DNA of 64,000 nt. It comes from Bog-756 sp963745955 (GTDB lineage Bacteria; Actinomycetota; Acidimicrobiia; Acidimicrobiales; RAAP-2). Location: assembly GCA_963745955.1 (NCBI GenBank), contig CAVUZI010000008.1, forward strand, positions 248,001 through 312,000, in the 5' to 3' direction. The position numbers and the translations under genes are program-made. The notes below the pieces were generated by a model. It made no database searches. It was not told where the DNA came from and saw nothing but the letters and a program-made list of their open reading frames with translations. Below are positions 29,622 to 38,600 of this stretch, piece after piece (within the stretch, counting starts at the first letter, position 1; each line of letters begins with the position of its first letter).

Positions 29622-31598
29622 GGGACCGCGCCCGCGGCCGCCGGGATCCTCGTGGCCGTGGCGCCGCCACCGATGGCCATGGCCAGGCGCCGGCCTTCCA
29701 GCACGGCGTCGAGCACGCCCCTCGGCGCCACGCAGTCGCCGGCGCGCAGTGTGCCCGGCCTCGACAGGTAGAGGGACTCCTCGGGGAGCCGGTGGCCGCA
29801 GTCGACGATGGCCGCCGCGTCGATGGAGCGCTGTTCGCCGGTCCACACGTCCTCGAGCCGGACCTGGCCGTCCCGGGCGGCCCGCACCACCGCTCGCAGC
29901 TCGCGGCGGACACCGGCCCGCTGCAGGCGGGTGTTGGCGTCGGCCAGGTCGCCGGTGAGGGACAGCAGGGTTCCGGCGATCTGGTCGGGCGTGACCAGGG
30001 CCACCTGGCGACCGGCACCGGCCAGCCATTCGGCCACCCCCACACCGACCGGTCCGCCCACCGGGTCGTGCACGACCACCGGCCCGTCGGGAAGGAGGTC
30101 GGTGCCCTCGGCGAGCAGCACCAGCGGATCGAGCACCGGGCACGACTCGTCCACCGGGACGGCCGGCGGCGCCGCGGCGGACCCGGTGGCCAGCACCACC
30201 TCGACGCCCGCGTCGCGGGCCGCGTCGAGGTCGGACGTCGAGGCCTCGACGCCCGTCTCGATCACGACCCCCTGGGCGCGACACTCTGCCGTCAGCCACT
30301 CGGCCAGCCCGGCGCAGGCGCTCGCGTCCGGGGCCCACCGCCGCGGCCCGCAGGGCGCCGCCGGTGCGGTCGGACCGTCTCCACGCACCCGGGCGCGGTG
30401 CCCCCGCGCCGACAGCACCCGGGCGCATTCGAGGCCGGCCACGCCGGCCCCCACGACGAGCACGTCCCGCTCGACCGCATCGGTCCCGTCCACCGGGGGC
30501 TCGAGCGTCTCGTGGCCGCTGCGGGGCTCTCCCACGCAGCTCACGACCGGGTTGCGGTTGTCCCGGACGTGGCAGGCCTGATTGCAGAGGATGCAGGGCC
30601 GCACCCGGGCGCCCTCGCCGCCGCGCACCAGCACCACCAGGCGCGGCTCGGCGATCTGGGCCCGGGTCATCTCGACCAGGTCGGCCGTGCCGTCGTCCAC
30701 GGCGGAGTCGGCCACCCCGGGGTCGACGACGCTGCCCTGCAGCACGACGGCGGCCCGACCGGCCGCCGCCTCCCGCATCTGGCGGCACAGTCCGAGGTTG
30801 AAGGCGGCCTCGGTGTGGCTGTCGGGGCGGTAGGCCGAGGTCGAGTACGGTCCGCCGCGGACCACCACGATGAGGTCGACCAGCCCGGCCAGAACGGCGA
30901 CGTGGTCCCGGGCCTGGTCGGGCGTCACCCCGGCCCACGGGGCGAGCTCGTCACAGCAGAGCCGGAGCGACAGCACACGGTCGGGGCCGAGGGCGGAACG
31001 GACGGCGCTCAGCACGTCGGTGGTCAGGAGGAGACGATCGGACCCGTAGGCATCCGATCGCAGATTGGTGAGCCCCGAGTGGAACTGGCGCAGGAGCGAG
31101 CAGTAGCCGGCATCGATCTCCACGCCGTCGAGCCCCGACGCCACGGCCTGACGGCTGGAGGCGGCGAAGCCGGCGACCAGCTCGTCGATGTCCGGCTGCT
31201 CCATCTCCACCGGCATCTCGCGGCTGACCACGTCGGCCACCCGCGACGGGGCCCACATCACCGACTGGGAGTAGGCGCTCGACCCCTGGCTGCCGCAGTG
31301 GCCCAGCCCGGCGAGGACCAGGGTGCCGTGCGGCCGGCAGGCCTCGGCCACCGACGGTCCACCCGGGCCCGCACACGCCGGCCAACGGGGCCCGCTCGTA
31401 GGGCCAGTCGGACGGGTGGACCGAGGCCGTCTCGGTCACCACGATGCCGGCACCGCCGGCCGCCCGGGCCTCGTAGTAGGCGACATGGCGGTCGCTGATG
31501 GCGCGTCCGCGGCCGAGGTTGGTCTCATGCGGGCCGAAGACCACCCGTGAGGGCGCCGTGCGTCCGGCCACCTCCACCGGTTCGACCAGGCCTGCCAT
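29618..31598 (-). CDS. mycofactocin-system FadH/OYE-family oxidoreductase (copy 2); one frameshift
   Basis: About 660 residues after correcting a one-base insertion between 31340 and 31400; length is 1 modulo 3. Domains match copy 1: FMN barrel (RVVFGPHETNLGRGRAIS), CILCNQACHVRDNRNPVVSC iron-sulfur motif, then VLVVGAGVAGLECARVLSARG. The barrel active region reads EIDAGYCSLLRQFHSGLTN, so Tyr stands where copy 1 and DCR/FadH have the proton-donor-side His. The dinucleotide domain is less conserved than in copy 1. It lies 3 bases after mftC and overlaps the SDR start. The two copies may act as a pair, or this one may bind mycofactocin rather than reduce an enoyl substrate. Confidence 0.87.
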
Positions 31599-31601
31599 GG
31601 C

Positions 31602-32824
31602 TCAGTTGGCGCGGGTGCTGGGCTCGAGGGGGGTGAGGGGGCTCTCGTCGCAGGCGCGGGCGGGACGGCGGGGCAGGAGGGCGACCGGTGCCCGTGTCGG
31701 ACGGCGCGAGTGGTCGAGCGCCGGCCTGGGCGGCTCGGCGTCCCCGCGGGTGGCCAGCGAGTGCTCACCGTGTCCGAGCACGCACTCGGGATCGGGACCG
31801 TCGAGCGGGAGACCGGTGAAGAACTTGGCCGCCATGCACCCACCCCGGCAGGCGTCGTAGTGCCCGCACGACCCGCACGCGCCCGCGCTCTGCGGCCGGC
31901 GCAGCTCGCCGAAGAGATCCGAGTGGCGCCACACCTCGGTGAAACCGCCGGGCGAGCGCACATTGCCGGCCAGGAACTCCTCGTGGATGGCGAACGGGCA
32001 GGCGTAGACGTCGCCGACCGGGTCCACCAGGCAGACCACCCGGCCCGCACCACAGAGGTTGAGGCCGGGCAGCGGCTCGCCGTACCCGGCCAGATGGAAG
32101 AACGAGTCGCCGGTCAGGACCTCTTCACCGTGGGCCACCAACCAGTCGTAGAGGATGCGCTGCTGTCCGGCGGTGGGATGGAGCTGGTCCCACACGTCCG
32201 CCCCCCGGCCCGATGGCCGCAGACGGGTGAGGCGCAGCTGGGCCCCGTACCGATCGGCCAGGGACTTGAAGGCATCGAGCTGTGGGACGTTGTGGCGGGT
32301 GACCACCACCGAGAGCTTGAAACCTGCGAAACCGGCGGCGGCCAGCCGCTCCATGGCGGTGACCGCGGTGGCGAACGAGCCTGCGCCGCGCACGGCGTCG
32401 TTGACGTCGGCCGTGGCGCCGTCGAGGGAGATCTGCACGTCGATGTAGTCACTGGCGGCCAGTCGCTCCGCCACTGCGGTGGTGATGCGCGATCCGTTGG
32501 TCGAGAACTTGACCCCGACATGGTGGGCCGTGGCGTACTCGACCAGCTCCCAGAAGTCGGCCCGCACCGTGGGCTCGCCGCCCCCGATGTTCACGTAGAA
32601 GATCTGCATGCGCTCGAATTCGTCGATCACCGCCTTGCACTCCTCGGTGGTGAGCTCGTCCGGGTCGCGTCGCCCCGAGCTCGAGAGGCAGTGCACACAG
32701 GCCAGGTTGCAGGCGTAGGTCAGCTCCCAGGTGAGGCAGATGGGCGCGTCCAGTCCCCGTTCGAACCGGTCGACCAACCGGCCGGCCGTCCGACCGGTCC
32801 GGCCGGTCGGTCGACCACGGTCAC
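31602..32824 (-). CDS. mftC: mycofactocin radical SAM maturase MftC
   Basis: MftC decarboxylates the C-terminal Tyr of MftA and cross-links it to the preceding Val, using radical SAM chemistry. CNLACVHC is the CxxxCxxC site, preceded by FERGLDAPICLTWELTYA; IGGGEPTVRADFWELV and QISLDGATADVNDAVRG are typical internal motifs. A SPASM-type C-terminal region holds CGAGRVVC, YACPF and ACGSCGHYDACRGGC for auxiliary clusters. The most likely start is GTG 32824, overlapping mftB as GTGA, with a frame change near 32780-32800; otherwise TTG 32777. The C terminus is about 40 residues longer than needed. Confidence 0.95.
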
Positions 32825-33126
32825 GGTGTGTCCCGCGGGCAGATCATCCCGGACTCGGCCAGGGTGGCCAGGGCCCGTTCGTAGGTCTCGAGCTCGGCCG
32901 GTCCGACGCCCGCGGCCAAGCAGGCCAGGCGGCCCGACGGCTGGCCTCCGAGTGATTCGACCACGGCCAGGAGGGTCCTGCTCTTGAGGAAGGACAGCCG
33001 GCGGGTGCCGAAGTGGTACGCCAGGGCGCCGAAGGCCTCGGGCCGCAGGGAGACCTGGGGATGGAGGGTCCACGGGCGCGACGGGTCGAACCGGGTGGTC
33101 ACGGCACCGGGCGGCGTCGGTGGCAT
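32821..33126 (-). CDS. mftB: mycofactocin peptide chaperone MftB
   Basis: 101 residues, a RiPP recognition element protein of the PqqD type that binds MftA and presents it to MftC. LHPQVSLRPEAFGALAYHFGTRRLSFLKS is the conserved N-terminal beta-hairpin region; the rest is a helical bundle. It follows mftA by 60 bases that contain a short repeat (TATCGGCTGGTC twice) and overlaps mftC by 4 bp. ATG 33126 is used; GTG 24 bases downstream would also fit. Confidence 0.93.
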   Translation of the reverse strand: MPPTPPGAVTTRFDPSRPWTLHPQVSLRPEAFGALAYHFGTRRLSFLKSRTLLAVVESLGGQPSGRLACLAAGVGPAELETYERALATLAESGMICPRDTP

Positions 33127-33186
33127 GGGTGTGTCGACTGGTCCGGCGTATCGGCTGGTCGGTGTATCGGCTGGTCCGGTGGCGGA

Positions 33187-33393
33187 CTAGTAGACGCCGC
33201 ACATGCCGTCGATGGACACGTCCTCGACCAGCAGGTCCTCTTCGACCAGGTCCTCTTCGACCAGGTCCTCGGGCAGCGCCCCGACCGGCCGGCTACCCGC
33301 CGTCGCCGGAGTGTCTGACACCCTGTCGGCGCTCCCTGGCGCCGGGGTCGCTCCGGCGCTCGGGGTCGGGTTGTCCTCGGTGGTGACGGTCAT
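33187..33393 (-). CDS. mftA: mycofactocin precursor peptide MftA
   Basis: 68 residues ending in IDGMCGVY, the invariant MftA C terminus whose Val-Tyr is turned into mycofactocin. Before it lies an acidic leader with two tandem DLVEE units and a LLVED unit, the recognition part bound by MftB. A further N-terminal region of about 40 residues, rich in Pro, Ala, Ser and Thr, makes this longer than the roughly 30-residue mycobacterial peptides. GGAGG four bases before ATG 33393 supports this start. It is first in the operon, divergent from mftR. Confidence 0.95.
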   Translation of the reverse strand: MTVTTEDNPTPSAGATPAPGSADRVSDTPATAGSRPVGALPEDLVEEDLVEEDLLVEDVSIDGMCGVY

Positions 33394-33439
33394 GGATCCT
33401 CCGGTGATCGTGCCGGCCGAAGCCGGGCTGGCGGACGGT

Positions 33440-33477
33440 GGTTCCAATTTATAGCACTCGATGCCAAAATGGAAGCC
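33440..33477. promoter_or_regulatory. mftA/mftR intergenic operator-promoter
   Basis: An imperfect inverted repeat with arms GGTTCCAATTT (33440-33450) and AAAATGGAAGCC (33466-33477) frames the AT-rich centre. TATAAA on the minus strand at about 33448-33453 and TATAGC on the plus strand are candidate -10 boxes for mftA and mftR. It is the most likely MftR binding site. Confidence 0.55.
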
Positions 33478-33479
33478 TG

Positions 33480-34112
33480 ATGACCACATCGGCGACGGGG
33501 GAGACCGGAGGTCCGCCGGAGGTGGCCCGGGGCCGGCGACCGAGCACCTCGCGCCGGGACGTGGCCCGGGCCGCGCTCGACCTCTTCGCGCGCCAGGGAT
33601 ACGACGAGACCAGCATCGATGAGATCGCCGCCGCGGTGGGGGTCAGCCGGCGCACGTTCTTCCGCTACTACGAATCGAAGCGCGAGGTGGTGTGGGGCGA
33701 GTTCGATGCCGAGCTCATCCGGTTGCGGGCCCGGCTGGAGGAGGCGCCCCGCGGCGAGCCCATGATGGACGTGCTCCGGCGGGCGGTCATGGACACCAAC
33801 CGCTTCGGCGCCGCGGAGCTCGACGAGCTCCGCATCCGGATCGGCCTGACCAGTTCGGTCCCGACCCTGGTCGCCCACTCGGCGGTCCGCTATGCGGAGT
33901 GGTGCGAGGTGGTGGCCGGCTTCGTGGCCGCACGGATCGGAGGATCCCCCGAGGACCTGGCTCCCCAGACCGTGGCCCGGGCCGCCCTCGGGGCGGCCAC
34001 CGCCGCGTTCACCTACTGGGCCCGGCACGGGGGCGACGACCTGGTCGGAGAGGTGGACCGGGCCTTTCGACTGCTGGCCACCGGGTTCGAGGAGGACCGG
34101 CTGCCCGGTTGA
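33480..34112 (+). CDS. mftR: TetR-family regulator MftR
   Basis: 210 residues. The helix-turn-helix lies at about residues 25-70 (RRDVARAALDLFARQGYDETSIDEIAAAVGVSRRTFFRYYESKREVVWGEFDAEL), a form shared by mycofactocin-associated TetR regulators. The C-terminal ligand domain follows. In mycobacteria MftR represses the mft genes and responds to long-chain acyl-CoA; the same is inferred here from position. ATG 33480 lies 3 bases after a candidate operator arm, so the transcript may be nearly leaderless and self-regulated. Confidence 0.9.
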   Translation: MTTSATGETGGPPEVARGRRPSTSRRDVARAALDLFARQGYDETSIDEIAAAVGVSRRTFFRYYESKREVVWGEFDAELIRLRARLEEAPRGEPMMDVLRRAVMDTNRFGAAELDELRIRIGLTSSVPTLVAHSAVRYAEWCEVVAGFVAARIGGSPEDLAPQTVARAALGAATAAFTYWARHGGDDLVGEVDRAFRLLATGFEEDRLPG

Positions 34113-34209
34113 CCGGCACGGTCACTCGCTCGACGCACATCGGTCGACGGCGCGATGCTGGCACCAGGGCCCGGCATGCGTGGTGTCGAGGCCGGGGAGG
34201 TCCGTCCAC

Positions 34210-35361
34210 ATGAAGATCCGTGCCGCTGTCTGCTCCGGACTCCACGAGCCGTGGAAGATCGAAGAGGTCGACGTCGATCCTCCCGGTCCGCACGAGGTGG
34301 TGGTGCAGATGGCCTACGCCGGCATGTGCCACTCCGATGAGCACCTGCGCACCGGAGACATGAGCGCCCCGCCCGAGGTCCTCGGGATCTTCGGGGTCGA
34401 CTCGATGTTCCCGATGATCGGAGGGCACGAGGGGGCGGGGATCGTGACCGAGGTCGGGCCCGCGGTGGAGTCGCTGGCCGAGGGCGATCACGTGGCCGCC
34501 TCGTTCATACCCGCCTGCGGCAGGTGCTTCTGGTGCGCGTCCGGGCGGCAGTACCTGTGCGACATGGGCATGGCCATCCTGGCCGGCCCGATGATGAGCG
34601 ACGGGCAGTGGCGCTATCACCTCGACGGGCGGAAGGTGAACCGGATGACCCAGCTGGGCACGTTCTCCGAGTCGGTCCTGGCCCACGAAGCCTCGCTGGT
34701 CAAGATCGACCCCAACGTGTCCCTGCGGGCCGCCGCCCTCATCAGCTGCGGCATCTCCACCGGCTTCGGCTCCGCCGTGGACCGGGCCAAGGTGAAGCCG
34801 GGCGAGACGGTGGTGGTCGTGGGCTGTGGCGGCGTCGGGTCGGGAGCCATCCAGGGGGCGAGGCTCGCCGGGGCCAGGCAGATCGTCGCCGTCGATCCGC
34901 TGCCCTTCAAGGTGGACAAGGCCACCCAGATCGGGGCCACCCACGGCGCCGCCTCCATCCTCGAGGCCAACCTGATGCTGCCCGAGCTGACCGAGGGCCG
35001 GATGGCCGATGTCGTGATCCTCACGCCCGGGGTCCTCACCGGCGACCTGCTGGGCCCGGCCATGGCGCTGGGGTCCAAGGACGCCCGGGTGGTGGCCACC
35101 GCCATCTCCCCGTTCAACCAGAACGAGGTCACCCTCAACCTGTTCAACACGGCCATGTTCAACATGTCCCTGCTGGGAACGGTGTTCGGCTCGTGCAGCC
35201 CCCGGGTCCAGATCCCGAACCTGCTCCGCCTCTATCAGGCCGGCCTGCTCGAGGTGGACGGGCTGATCACCCAGGAGTACACCCTCGACCAGGTCCAGAA
35301 CGGGTACGACGATCTGGCCGCGGGCATCAACGTCCGCGGCGTGGTCACCTTCGACAGCTGA
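34210..35361 (+). CDS. NDMA-dependent (nicotinoprotein) alcohol dehydrogenase
   Basis: 383 residues of the zinc MDR superfamily. MCHSDEHLRTGD and GGHEGAGIVTEVGP carry the catalytic-zinc ligands, CGRCFWCASGRQYLC the structural zinc cysteines, and VVVVGCGGVGSGAIQGARLAGA the Rossmann motif. The GDMSAPPEV insertion and length fit the NDMA-dependent methanol/alcohol dehydrogenase group, whose NAD(H) does not dissociate and which depends on mycofactocin for reoxidation. The adjacency to mftR supports this. ATG 34210 was chosen at the start of the GroES-like fold. A hairpin follows the stop. Confidence 0.9.
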   Translation: MKIRAAVCSGLHEPWKIEEVDVDPPGPHEVVVQMAYAGMCHSDEHLRTGDMSAPPEVLGIFGVDSMFPMIGGHEGAGIVTEVGPAVESLAEGDHVAASFIPACGRCFWCASGRQYLCDMGMAILAGPMMSDGQWRYHLDGRKVNRMTQLGTFSESVLAHEASLVKIDPNVSLRAAALISCGISTGFGSAVDRAKVKPGETVVVVGCGGVGSGAIQGARLAGARQIVAVDPLPFKVDKATQIGATHGAASILEANLMLPELTEGRMADVVILTPGVLTGDLLGPAMALGSKDARVVATAISPFNQNEVTLNLFNTAMFNMSLLGTVFGSCSPRVQIPNLLRLYQAGLLEVDGLITQEYTLDQVQNGYDDLAAGINVRGVVTFDS

Positions 35362-35395
35362 GCCGGGTCGGCGCCGGTTGCGCCTGCACCCGGCT
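35361..35395 (+). terminator. hairpin after the alcohol dehydrogenase
   Basis: AGCCGGGT at 35361-35368 pairs with ACCCGGCT at 35388-35395, with an inner GCGC/GCGC pair. There is no U run, so it is either a weak intrinsic terminator or an RNA-stabilising 3-prime structure. Confidence 0.45.
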
Positions 35396-35631
35396 CCCAC
35401 CCGACCCGTCAGCGTCACGGCTTGCGTCCGTCCGCGTGGGCACAGCCATGCCCGCCCGGCGAGATCCGGCCCGCTCTGTCGGAGCCGTCGCCGTCGATCT
35501 TTGTCGTTTCAGGGGTCCTCCGAGTGGGCATGCTAGAAGGCCGATTTTTTCCGTTTACGGGGTCCGGTAACCGGGTATGTGGGGGCCAGGGTCCGCGGGT
35601 GGCCCGGGGGAAGACAGGGAGGGGGAACACG

Positions 35632-38600
35632 GTGACCGGGCTTCGGATGCTGTCACGTCGGTTCCAGAATGTGGTCAAGGTGGCATCGGTGGCGTTCGTC
35701 GCCCTGGCCGGCACGGCCGTGGTCGTGGCCACGCCGGCCGGTGCCTCGAGCGCTCCGCTCATCAGTGACGGCACCGCGGGCTACACGCCGGGAACCACCT
35801 CGCCACCCAACCAGTTCAACGTGCTCACCCTGGTCACCGGAGGGGCCTCGGCTGTCAACCCCTCGTCGCTGACGGTGGTCTCCCAACCGGCCAGTGGAGC
35901 GGCCACCGTCACCACCACGGCCACCTCGGGCATCATCACCTACACACCGGCGACGGCCACCACCGGGGTACAGACCCTGACCTTCGCCTACTGCGCGCCG
36001 GGCGACACCTATCCGAGCGCCGGCAACTGCACCACGGCCACCATGACCTACCGGCCGTCGACCGGCCAGTGGTTCGGTGACGAGGTGGAGGGCACCAGCG
36101 TCGTCGAGGAGATCCAGACCGCCGTCTCCGTCCCGTCGACCGTGGTCCACGGATCGAACCTGTCCATGACCGTGGCTCCGGTGGCGACCAGCATCCCGTC
36201 GTCCGAGTCCGGTGACGGGATCACCGTCACCGTGGAGAGTGCCGGTCAGTTCTCGCTGATCGTGCCGGTGCCGAGCGGGCTGACCTACGTGCCCGGTTCG
36301 GTCGAGGTCACCGGGGGGGACGCCACCACCTCGGGCAACGTCGCCGCCACCTACTGCACGGCACCGGTCAGCGACGCCTGCAGCGCGCACATCGACAGCG
36401 GCGACTACAAGACGGTCTACCCCTACCTCCAGACCTACCTGAACCCCAACACCACCGTCGCCGGCGGGGACAACCTCACCATGCCCACCTTGGCGGCCAA
36501 GTTCACGGCCACCGGATCGGCGGGGACGGTCGTCCCGGTGCACTTCACCGAGTTCGTGACCACCACCACGGTGTCCTTGGTGGGCGCGGTGACCTTCGAC
36601 GGCTACCCCTCGTGCGCCAGCTGCGGATCGGGCAGCAGCCCGACCTATGCCGCGCCGGTCCCCCAGGCCACGACCACCATCACCCCGGCCCCCACCGTCA
36701 CCGGCGTCGATCCCAAGTCGGGCACACCGGCCGGTGGCACGAGCGTGGTCATCACCGGCTCCGATCTGGCCAACGCCTCGGCGGTCGACTTCGGGGGGAT
36801 CCCGGCCACCGTCACCGCCGATTCAGCCACCTCGATCACCGCCACCTCGCCACCCGGCACCGGCACCGTCGACATCACCGTCACCACCCCCGACGGCACC
36901 TCGGCCACCTCGTCGGCCGACCAGTACAGCTACGCGCTGTCCGTCCCCCCACCCACCCTGTCCGCGGTGAGCCCTTCCGGCGGCCCGGTGACCGGCGGCA
37001 CCAGCGTGACCGTGACCGGTGACAACCTGGGCGACGCCACCGCGGTGGACTTCGGACCCGGCAACCCCGGAACCATCACCGCCGATTCGTCCACCTCGGT
37101 CACCGCCACCTCGCCGGCCGGCACCGGCACCGTGGACGTCACGGTGACCACCCCGAGCGGCACCACCGTTCCGAGCCGACCGGACCAATTCACCTTCGGC
37201 ACCCCGGTGCTCACCAAGTTGTCGAGCTGGACCGACACCCAGGCCTGCGGCGTCTCGTCGACCACCTCGGCCCCGGCCTTGGCCAGCGCGGCCACGCTCA
37301 CCGTCGTCGGTGGGGTCGGTGGCGGTGGCGGCGGAGCGTTGTACAGCACCTCCGGCGGTGCCGGCGGGTCGGCGTCCTCGGTCACGGGGACCGTCCCGGT
37401 CACCGGCGGCCAGAAGCTCACCGCCGTCACCGGCTGTGCCGGGGCCACCGCTCCGGACGACGCCGACGTGGCCGCCACCGGGGGCGCGGGCGGGGCCGGC
37501 TTCAGTAACGGCGGCGCCGGAGGCGACGGCTACTACTGCCTCGGCGCCAACATCGAGGGCGAATGCGTCGGGGAGGGTGGCGCCGATGGGAGCGGCGGCG
37601 GCGGCGGCGGTTCGAGCGCCCTGTGCTCCGGCACCAGTTGCGAGGCCGGCGTGACCCCGCTGGTCGTGGCCGGCGGCGGTGGTGGCGGCGGTGAGTCGAC
37701 GTTGTCGGGATCGGATGGTGGTGCAGGCGGCGCCGCGGGCTCCGGGTCATCGACATCGTCGGCCGATCTGACCGGGGCCGGGCCCAGTGGGGCCACCGGC
37801 GCAACCGGGGCCACCGACATCGACACCGGCAACACCGGTGGGGCCGGGGGTGTGAACAGCACCGGGGACAGTGCCGGCGGAGGGGCCGGCGGCAACGGCT
37901 CGGACACCGTCTCGGCCGGTGAGTCAGCCGCCAACGGAGGCGGAGGCGGCGGGTATGTCGGCGGGGCCGGCAGCACCGACGACACCGCGGAGGACGGCGG
38001 CTCGGGTGGAGGCGGTGGGGCAGGCTCCTCCTGGATCGTCAACGGCTCGGGCGCCACCTTCGCCACCACGTCCGCGTCGGCGGCGGTGACGGTGGCGTTC
38101 TACGGCTTCGTCGGCTCGGTCCCGAGCGTCACCACCCAACCCACCGGTCAGACGGTCGACGCCGGTAAGTCGGCCACCTTCACCGTCGCCGCGTCCGGCA
38201 ACCCCGTACCGGCGGTCCAGTGGCAGGTGTCCACCAATGGCGGGACGACGTTCGCCGACATCCTGGGAGCCACCTCGACCACCTACACGGTGACCGCCGA
38301 GCCCACCGAGAGCGGGAACGAGTACCAGGCCGTGTTCACCAACTCGGTGGGCGCCGCAGACACCGACCCTGCCTCCCTGACGGTGGACTCCCTGCCGGTC
38401 GTCACCACCAACCCGGTGAGTGAGACCGTCAACCAGGGCCTGCCGGCCACCTTCACCGCGGCGGGCCACGGCACGCCGGCCCCGACGGTCCAGTGGCAGG
38501 TGTCCACCAATGGCGGGACGACCTTCACCGACATCCCCGGGGCCACGTCGGGCACCTACACCTTCACCACGGCTGCCGGGGACAACGGGAATCAGTACCA

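Noticed and set aside
35564..35574. CCGGTAACCGG palindrome before the surface protein gene as an operator
   Set aside because: Eleven-base GC-rich palindromes are common in this composition and no second copy was seen near other promoters.
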